This document shows, piece after piece, positions 59,501-64,000 of a stretch of DNA of 64,000 nucleotides. The stretch spans positions 34,853 to 98,852 of the forward strand of contig QZKI01000089.1 in NCBI GenBank assembly GCA_003598055.1, given 5' to 3'. The notes under the pieces were generated by a model. It did not search any database. It had not been told where the DNA came from and saw nothing but the letters and a program-made list of their open reading frames with translations. The position numbers were made by a program, and so were the translations under genes. This DNA comes from Candidatus Abyssobacteria bacterium SURF_17. GTDB taxonomy: Bacteria > Abyssobacteria > SURF-5. Position 1 is the first letter of the stretch; each line of letters begins with the position of its first letter.

Positions 59501-59553
59501 TCAATGAGGGAACGAAGGCTGAAATCATGCTGCGCATCGTCACGAGAGGATAA
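56539..59553 (+). CDS. Soluble multi-PAS sensor histidine kinase
   Basis: A 1004-residue kinase without transmembrane helices. After an N-terminal coiled coil (1-75) come about five PAS units: roughly 80-200, 205-325, 375-480, 515-625 and 635-755, most closed by a DITERK-type linker (NISERKK, DITERKE, DITEQKQ, DITERKQ, DIQDMK). Two long coiled coils (about 325-370, 480-515) separate them. The phosphorylated His is H795 in VVAHEIRNPLHAI, followed by the ATPase with NLISNAADAMPGG, SDTGCGI and GTGLGISICK. PAS3 contains a Cys pair (EPCEVCET). No response regulator is adjacent, so it is an orphan kinase. The signal is unknown. Confidence 0.93.
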   Translation: MDASKQTKAQLLKELRSARKRIKELEKSEVGAKRTKQSLDQTVEKLRNAVEELEVAEEELRQQNEQLIIAEEMATSERHRYESLFEFAPDGYVVTDPDGFIREINQNAADMFTCSARDKLLNKPLSSFIVKAERAAFHNKLAQEKKSKRTLTFETRVQPRKATPFPAEISISAERDPKNKTTNLRLLIRNISERKKMQESLTRSEERYRSLFEGMTEGFALHEIICDKKGEPCDYRFLEINPSFERLTGLKRSDVIGKTVLEVLPETEPYWIKTFGAVALTGRPVHFENYSTPLKRYYEVFSYRPAPRQFAVVFMDITERKEMEEALRKAHDELEIRVQERTTELREANASLQTEIVSRERAEEAAKAERKRFFDVLETLPAYLVLLTPDYHVPFDNRFFRERFGESQGRRCFEYLFGRTEPCEVCETYTVLKTMKPHRWEWLGPDGRNYDIYDFPFTDTDGSTLIMETGIDITEQKQAQEALRKLNETLEQRVAERTAELHESRDDLNRAQAVAHTGSWRLDVRKNELLWSDESHRIFGIPPGTPLTYETFLAAVHPDDREYVDTKWKAAVRGEPYDIEHRIVVGDTVKWVRERAELEFDKDDALLGGFGTAQDITERKQAEEALRESEERFRALAEALPQIVWTADAAGGVEWFNQRWYDYTGEPQGVGEGWSWGKLAHPDDMPQTLKKWQEAREEAALFQNEIRVRRRDGLYRWFLVRAWPLRNADGNIVRWFGTNTDIQDMKTAEEALRESEERYRQLSENLQETVKKQVEELRQAQTLAALGQMVSVVAHEIRNPLHAINFGIESLQKAVKQAEGKSEITEIAGEIAYGSKWLNGVIEELLYYARPVTLEPSWREIRNIVDDALLQTGHKLQEISVDVNLEPIEIFVDAARMTRVLVNLISNAADAMPGGGNLKIYAQRCESDGRQILKLCVSDTGCGIREEILEKVYEPFFTTKARGTGLGISICKKLIEAHEGNLTIRSKVNEGTKAEIMLRIVTRG

Positions 59554-59652
59554 GCTCGCTTTCGACCGACGTACTGCATAAACCTCACGAATAGGTTCCG
59601 GATGCCCCTGGCAATTCTCCTTCTGAACCTCCCGCCGGAAGATGTCTAATGA

Positions 59653-60231
59653 TCAAGCGAGGCATATGGCAATACGGCGCCAGAGGTCGGTTTTGCCGAG
59701 GCCGGTGACTGCGGAGAAGAATAGTGGCTGGGCATCGGAGGCGAGCTGAGTCTTCAGAGACCTTTCGCGATGCGCGAGTTCAGAGCGGCTCAGCTTATCC
59801 GCTTTTGTAAGGGCAGGGATGCAGGGAACCCTGACGGAATGGAGGTAGTCCACCATCTGCAGGTCCTGCGGCGGAATGATCTCTCTGCGGGCATCAATGA
59901 TGACAACGACCGCCCTGAGGTTGGGCCTGTTCCCAATGTATCCCTCCATCAATTGCTGCCAGCTCTGACGCATTTGTTTCGAGACGCGGGCATATCCGTA
60001 TCCGGGCAGGTCCACGAAGTAGAATTCCCGATTGATGAGGAAGAAATTGATGGCGCGAGTCTTGCCCGGCGTGCGACTTGCTCGCGCAATATCACGTCCC
60101 ACGAGACAATTGAGCAGGGAAGACTTGCCCACGTTTGACCTGCCAGCGAAGGCCAATTCCGGCAAACGGTCTGTGGGAAACTGGGACGGCTCGACTGCGC
60201 TCACTATGTATTCGGCGGAAGTGAGTTTCAT
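59653..60231 (-). CDS. engB: Ribosome biogenesis GTPase EngB (YihA/YsxC)
   Basis: A 192-residue GTPase needed for large-subunit ribosome assembly. Motifs are AFAGRSNVGKSSLLNCL (G1), PGKTRAINFF (G2), DLPGYGYARV (G3), TKADKLSR (G4) and FFSAVTGLG (G5). The ATG at 60231 follows GAAAGG; readings from 60261 add residues without support. It lies downstream of the clpX terminator on the same strand and is often near clp/lon genes in bacteria. Confidence 0.95.
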   Translation of the reverse strand: MKLTSAEYIVSAVEPSQFPTDRLPELAFAGRSNVGKSSLLNCLVGRDIARASRTPGKTRAINFFLINREFYFVDLPGYGYARVSKQMRQSWQQLMEGYIGNRPNLRAVVVIIDARREIIPPQDLQMVDYLHSVRVPCIPALTKADKLSRSELAHRERSLKTQLASDAQPLFFSAVTGLGKTDLWRRIAICLA

Positions 60232-60310
60232 GTGCCTTTCAGGCTGGAACAGCATGTCCAAAGTCCGGGGTCAAGCTTCAACTGTTTTTAATATCGCCAG
60301 TGCCTATAAC

Positions 60311-60335
60311 TAAAAAGGGCAGCGCGGAGCTGCCC
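60311..60335 (-). terminator. Rho-independent terminator of clpX
   Basis: On the minus strand GGGCAGC / GCTGCCC (7-bp stem, 5-base loop) followed by TTTTTA. It lies 24 bp after the clpX stop. Confidence 0.88.
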
Positions 60336-60358
60336 TCTCGTTCAGTTTTCGCTCTGCT

Positions 60359-61612
60359 CTAGGCGGACCGTTTTCGGTTCACGTGGATCAGCTTTGGTTC
60401 TTCCTGCTTGCGGGCGACTGCGGCCGTGATGACGCATTCGCGAATATCGCTCTTGGATGGTGTCTCGTACATTACGTCAAGCATGACCTCTTCCATGATT
60501 GCACGGAGACCGCGCGCGCCGCTCTTGCGCGCGATTGCCTGGCGGGCGATCTCTGCGAGCGCGTCGTCGGTGAAGGTGAGTTTGACATTCTCCAGGTCGA
60601 AGAATTTTTCGTATTGTCTCACGAGGGCGTTCTTCGGCTCCCGCAGTATACGTATCAGGTCTTCCTCGGTCAGCTCATCGAATGTGGCGATGACGGGCAC
60701 TCTGCCGACGAACTCCGGTATCATCCCATACTTCAGCAGGTCCTCGGGCTGGATATGTTTGAGCACTTCGCCCATTCGGACTCCCTGACGCGGCCGCGCT
60801 TCGGCGCCGAAGCCGATGATGTTTTTCCCGAGGCGTGATTCGATGATTTTCTCCATCCCGACGAATGCTCCGCCGCAGACGAACAGAATGTTGGTGGTAT
60901 CCACCTGGATGTATTCCTGTTGCGGATGCTTGCGCCCGCCCTGCGGCGGCACATTGGCTATGGTGCCCTCGAGTATTTTCAGAAGCGCCTGCTGCACGCC
61001 TTCGCCCGAGACGTCACGTGTAATGGAAACGTTTTCGCTCTTCCGCGCTATCTTGTCGATCTCATCGATGTAAACGATACCGATTTCCGCCTGCTCAGGG
61101 TCATAATCGGCGTTCTGAAGGAGCTTCAGAATGATATTCTCGACGTCTTCACCTACATAGCCCGCCTCGGTGAGCGTGGTCGCATCGGCGATGGCAAACG
61201 GAACGTCGAGAATGCGGGCGAGCGTCTGCGCGAGGAGTGTCTTGCCGGAACCTGTCGGTCCGATGAGAAGAACGTTGCTCTTCTGAAGTTCGACCTCATC
61301 GTTCTCAGTGTCGAATTCAATGCGCTTATAGTGGTTGTGAACAGCGACCGAGAGCACCTTTTTCGCGCGCTCCTGCCCGATGACGTACTCGTCGAGCACC
61401 TTCTTGATTTCTTTGGGTTTTGGGACCTTCGGCCGTTGTGAGACGGTCGTCGTCCGTGCCTCTCCCTCGATCATTTCTTCGCACAGCTCGACACACTCAT
61501 CGCAGATATATACCATGGGCCCTGCGATGAGTTTTCTCACCTCGTCCTGTCTCTTCCCGCAGAACGAGCATGTTGGTACGTCACTGCTGCCGCCGCTGTA
61601 ATTAAAGACCAT
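60359..61612 (-). CDS. clpX: ATP-dependent protease ATP-binding subunit ClpX
   Basis: A 417-residue AAA+ unfoldase. The N-terminal zinc-binding domain is [14 protein letters not shown] ... [10 protein letters not shown]. Walker A is [15 protein letters not shown], Walker B is [11 protein letters not shown], and the IGF-type loop for ClpP binding is in [11 protein letters not shown]. The ATG at 61612 with GAGGA upstream is the true start; the frame stays open into clpP DNA but that part is not coding. It lies 14 bp after clpP. Confidence 0.97.
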   Translation of the reverse strand: MVFNYSGGSSDVPTCSFCGKRQDEVRKLIAGPMVYICDECVELCEEMIEGEARTTTVSQRPKVPKPKEIKKVLDEYVIGQERAKKVLSVAVHNHYKRIEFDTENDEVELQKSNVLLIGPTGSGKTLLAQTLARILDVPFAIADATTLTEAGYVGEDVENIILKLLQNADYDPEQAEIGIVYIDEIDKIARKSENVSITRDVSGEGVQQALLKILEGTIANVPPQGGRKHPQQEYIQVDTTNILFVCGGAFVGMEKIIESRLGKNIIGFGAEARPRQGVRMGEVLKHIQPEDLLKYGMIPEFVGRVPVIATFDELTEEDLIRILREPKNALVRQYEKFFDLENVKLTFTDDALAEIARQAIARKSGARGLRAIMEEVMLDVMYETPSKSDIRECVITAAVARKQEEPKLIHVNRKRSA

Positions 61613-61626
61613 ATCAACTTCCTCGC

Positions 61627-62220
61627 CTAGTTCCCCACAGGCCTGGTAAGCACCTCGTCGATGATACCATACGCCTTCGCCTCTTCGGCAGACATGTAAT
61701 AATCGCGTTCGGTATCCTGTCTGATTTTCTCCATCGTCTGTCCCGTATGCCTCACGAGAATCTCGTTGATCATTTCCCTGGTCTTCAGGATTTCCTTGGC
61801 CTGGATTTCGATATCCGTGGCCTGGCCGCGGGCTCCGCCGAGCGGCTGATGGATGAGAATACGCGCGTAGGGCAGCGCGAACCGTTTGCCCTTGGCGCCG
61901 GCACAGAGAAGCAGCGCCCCGAGGCTGGCCGCCTGACCGAGGCAGATGGTGGACACTTTTGCGCGTATATACTGCATCGTGTCGTAGATGGCGAGGCCTG
62001 CGGTCACGTATCCGCCCGGGCTGTTGATATACAGGTAGATATCCTTCTCCGGGTCCTCGGCTTCGAGATACAGGAGTTGGGCGATAATCAGCTGGGAAAC
62101 CCACTCATCAATCGCCTCGCCGATAAAAATGATGCGGTCTTTGAGAAGCCGCGATATGATGTCCCAGCCCTTTTCACCGCGGGCGTCTTGTTCTACGATT
62201 CTCGGTATTATAAGAGGCAT
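61627..62220 (-). CDS. clpP: ATP-dependent Clp protease proteolytic subunit
   Basis: A 197-residue serine peptidase. Catalytic Ser lies in [12 protein letters not shown], His in [10 protein letters not shown], and Asp in EIL-T-D-type positions later ([10 protein letters not shown]). [20 protein letters not shown] is typical. No propeptide is evident. tig, clpP and clpX lie in the conserved order tig-clpP-clpX, with 3 bp and 14 bp gaps, forming a protein quality-control operon. Confidence 0.97.
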   Translation of the reverse strand: MPLIIPRIVEQDARGEKGWDIISRLLKDRIIFIGEAIDEWVSQLIIAQLLYLEAEDPEKDIYLYINSPGGYVTAGLAIYDTMQYIRAKVSTICLGQAASLGALLLCAGAKGKRFALPYARILIHQPLGGARGQATDIEIQAKEILKTREMINEILVRHTGQTMEKIRQDTERDYYMSAEEAKAYGIIDEVLTRPVGN

Positions 62221-62223
62221 CGT

Positions 62224-63561
62224 TCAGCTTTCTCCTCCCTCAGGTTCGGGTGTTTGAGCGGAATCGGCTGGTGTCTCAGCCGGGTCCACTTCCACTATTG
62301 TAGCATTGCTCACGATAAAATCCAATATTTTCCGAATCCGCATCTGTTCGCGGTAGCGGTCGCGCACACGCTCGCTGTTGAAGTACGTCCGGATGCGCGG
62401 GTCTTCGTCTTCGGCCTGCGCGATAGTTTCCTCGATACTTTGACTAAGCTCTTCGTCGGTAACGCTGAGATTCTCCCTTCGCGCTATTTCGTCGGCGACA
62501 AAGGTGACCTTGAGCTGGCGAGCGGCTTCGGCTTCGGCGAACTCGCTGATCTTGTCACGCGCGGCGGTAATCGTTTCTTTATCAGCGCCGCGATACGCGA
62601 GCTTTCTCACTTCCTCTTCAAATATGGACGCGCCCACGCGCGAGCGCAATTTCGGTGGTATCTCCACCTTTGTGTTGGCGAGGACGGTCATAAGCGCTTG
62701 TTCGCGCGTGAATTGTTCGAGGCGCTTTGCGAGGTCTTTCTGGAGGTTTTCGCGCACGCTCTGCTTGAGCTCTTCGAGCGTCGTGTAGGTGCCGAGGTCC
62801 TTCGCAAATTCGTCATCGAGGTCGGGCAACTGCCGTATCTTAACGTCCTTCACTGTGACTGATAATACTATTTGCTTGCCTGCCAGTTCTTTCGTCGAGA
62901 AATCGTCAGGGTATTTGACGGATATGTTTCCTGTTTCACCCTTCTTCATGCCCACGAACTGGCTTTCGGACTCTCCCGCGAACATGCCCGCGCCCACCTC
63001 GACGGAGAAATTCTCGGCTTTGAGGCCTTCCACGCTCTTACCACCCTCGAATCCCTCGAAGTCGATGACGACGATGTCATTCTTTTCAACCGGCCTTTCC
63101 GCCGGTATGTATTTCGCATTACTCAACTGCAACCGTTCGAGAACCCGCTGCACATCCTCCTCAGACACTGCAGCTTTGGGGCGTTTTAGTTCGAGACCTT
63201 TGTATTCGCCCAACTCGATGGTAGGTTCCACTTCGATGGTAACTTTGAACGAGAGCGGGCCTTCGCCCTCGAACGTGACGTCCTCAAAATCAGGCGTGGT
63301 GAGCGGGACCAGGTGCTGTTCTTCGAGCACTTGCTTGAGCGTGGAACTTACCGTAGATTCGATTGCTTCGGCTCGAATCGAATCACTGAACTTTTTTTCG
63401 AGAATCTTTCGTGGAACCTTCCCGGGACGAAAACCGGGATGGGTAGCGGTCTTCTTGATTCTCGAATAGATATTCTCGATCTCGGCAGTAACGGTCTCAG
63501 AGGGCACTTCTATCGTGAGGACCTTCTGATAACTAGACGGTGTTTCGACACTTACTTTCAC
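62224..63561 (-). CDS. tig: Trigger factor (ribosome-associated chaperone and prolyl isomerase)
   Basis: A 445-residue protein. The N-terminal ribosome-binding domain has the FRPGKVP signature (GFRPGKVPRKILEKKF). The central FKBP-like domain (about 155-235) includes VEKNDIVVIDFEGFEGGKSVEG. The C-terminal chaperone domain is helical. The GTG start at 63561 has GGAGGA at 7 bp. It is followed by clpP and clpX. It may be read from the promoter at 63833-63861 after the two tRNA genes. Confidence 0.97.
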   Translation of the reverse strand: MKVSVETPSSYQKVLTIEVPSETVTAEIENIYSRIKKTATHPGFRPGKVPRKILEKKFSDSIRAEAIESTVSSTLKQVLEEQHLVPLTTPDFEDVTFEGEGPLSFKVTIEVEPTIELGEYKGLELKRPKAAVSEEDVQRVLERLQLSNAKYIPAERPVEKNDIVVIDFEGFEGGKSVEGLKAENFSVEVGAGMFAGESESQFVGMKKGETGNISVKYPDDFSTKELAGKQIVLSVTVKDVKIRQLPDLDDEFAKDLGTYTTLEELKQSVRENLQKDLAKRLEQFTREQALMTVLANTKVEIPPKLRSRVGASIFEEEVRKLAYRGADKETITAARDKISEFAEAEAARQLKVTFVADEIARRENLSVTDEELSQSIEETIAQAEDEDPRIRTYFNSERVRDRYREQMRIRKILDFIVSNATIVEVDPAETPADSAQTPEPEGGES

Positions 63562-63603
63562 CCGGGATTCCTCCAGTCATGGTATTTATGCGATGAGGGA
63601 CAC

Positions 63604-63689
63604 TGGTGGGCGGGGCGGGAGTTGAACCCGCACACCGTATGGTACATGATCCTAAGTCATGCGCGTCTGCCAGATTCCGCCACCCGCCC
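63604..63689 (-). tRNA. tRNA-Leu(UAG)
   Basis: An 86-base cloverleaf with acceptor GGGCGGG / CCCGCCC, anticodon loop CTTAGGA (anticodon UAG), a long variable arm as expected for Leu, T-arm GCGGG-TTCAACT-CCCGC, and an encoded CCA end. Confidence 0.95.
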
Positions 63690-63721
63690 GCTGCACTGCT
63701 GACTTCGCCTCTACGCAAGGG

Positions 63722-63794
63722 TGAGCCGTCGGGGACTCGAACCCCAAACCTAGTGATTAAGAGTCACTTGCTCTACCAGTTGAGCTAACGGCCC
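63722..63794 (-). tRNA. tRNA-Lys(CUU)
   Basis: A 73-base cloverleaf. Acceptor GGGCCGT / ACGGCTC, anticodon stem AGTGA / TCACT with loop CTCTTAA (anticodon CUU), T-loop TTCGAGT. CCA is not encoded. Confidence 0.95.
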
Positions 63795-63832
63795 GTTCAG
63801 AAAGAATCGGGCGTATCCGCCCGACACTCAAA

Positions 63833-63861
63833 AAGATAACAAAATTCGCCTGCAAAGTCAA
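63833..63861 (-). promoter_or_regulatory. Promoter of tRNA-Lys, tRNA-Leu and probably tig-clpP-clpX
   Basis: On the minus strand TTGACT (63861-63856), 17-bp spacer, TATCTT (63838-63833), about 39 bp before tRNA-Lys. A small hairpin TCGGGCG / CGCCCGA lies between promoter and tRNA. Confidence 0.65.
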
Positions 63862-63923
63862 GGCTCGCGGTCAGCGAAAACGTGACAGGCACACCGATTG
63901 ACCGCTGTGCTAATACTCACGTG

Positions 63924-63998
63924 AGCGCCCGGAGGGATTCGAACCCTCGACCTGCGGATTCGAAGTCCGACGCTCTATCCAGGCTGAGCTACGGGCGC
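63924..63998 (-). tRNA. tRNA-Arg(UCG)
   Basis: A 75-base cloverleaf. Acceptor GCGCCCG / CGGGCGC, anticodon stem TCGGA / TCCGC-type with loop CTTCGAA (anticodon UCG), T-arm GAGGG-TTCGAAT-CCCTC. CCA is not encoded. The discriminator base reads U, which is unusual for tRNA-Arg. Confidence 0.92.
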
Positions 63999-64000
63999 AT

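Noticed and set aside
61613..62104. Extension of the clpX frame upstream into clpP DNA
   Set aside because: The extension is an Arg/Gly-rich reading of clpP in another frame. ClpX starts with its zinc-binding domain at 61612 after a good ribosome site.

Overview
The window reads as chromosome of an uncultured, Gram-negative, largely anaerobic bacterium. Evidence for a Gram-negative envelope is an OmpA/glycine-zipper lipoprotein, type IV pilus-like components, a bactofilin with an M23 peptidase, and a trimeric-autotransporter-like repeat protein. Evidence for anaerobic life is AdhE, two cytoplasmic molybdopterin oxidoreductases, many 4Fe-4S proteins, FeoB, and a pyruvoyl-type arginine decarboxylase. 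Base composition is moderately GC-rich by eye. Several traits (h-type pseudopilin, SxtJ/DUF5989 cassette, sulfatases, dense intergenic palindromes) recall Desulfobacterota, Planctomycetota-type or candidate-phylum genomes, but the sequence alone does not fix the lineage.

Layout. 1-1.4 kb: end of a hydantoinase-B type gene and an OmpA lipoprotein. 1.5-15.2 kb: a redox island with two paralogous molybdopterin oxidoreductases, three paralogous (winged-helix) dicluster ferredoxins with extra Cys motifs, a fumarate-reductase-like flavoprotein with a 2Fe-2S partner and an ATC-hydrolase-like protein, an FKBP isomerase and a QueG-like Fe-S protein. 15.4-22.5 kb: serA, an IS remnant, an orphan pilC, and a polyamine operon (deoxyhypusine-synthase-like, agmatinase, pyruvoyl arginine decarboxylase) running into nth. 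23-28.3 kb (minus strand): a pseudopilin, then an SxtJ-DUF5989-carbamoyltransferase-SGNH cassette. 28.6-32.2 kb: fur-feoB-zinc ribbon-DtxR/FeoA iron operon behind a near-perfect promoter with a Fur-box-like palindrome. 32.2-42.3 kb: apbE, a medium-chain dehydrogenase predicted to be leaderless, an LsrF-like aldolase, mnmA, bactofilin and M23 peptidase, an MBL hydrolase, a J-domain protein and an HD-GYP regulator. 42.7-43.8 kb: the 15-residue repeat protein. 44.5-48.7 kb: nuoABCDHI without the NADH module or nuoJKLMN. 48.8-56.3 kb: an LtaS-like membrane enzyme, a STAS protein, adhE and a secreted sulfatase. 56.5-59.6 kb: a five-PAS histidine kinase. 59.6-64 kb: engB, clpX, clpP, tig and three tRNA genes.

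How the genes fit together. The redox island looks like one or two linked soluble oxidoreductase systems. The three-gene operon (membrane-anchored ferredoxin, winged-helix ferredoxin, molybdoenzyme) is preceded by a good promoter whose start region is covered by a TetR-type operator, so it is probably inducible. Polyamine genes form a path arginine > agmatine > putrescine > a product of a deoxyhypusine-synthase-like aminobutyl transferase. The iron operon couples Fe(II) import to two metal-sensing repressors. Intergenic DNA carries several families of short palindromic repeats. One family occurs six times, each time 13-71 bp after a stop codon. Several near-consensus sigma-70 promoters precede long untranslated leaders whose content is unexplained.
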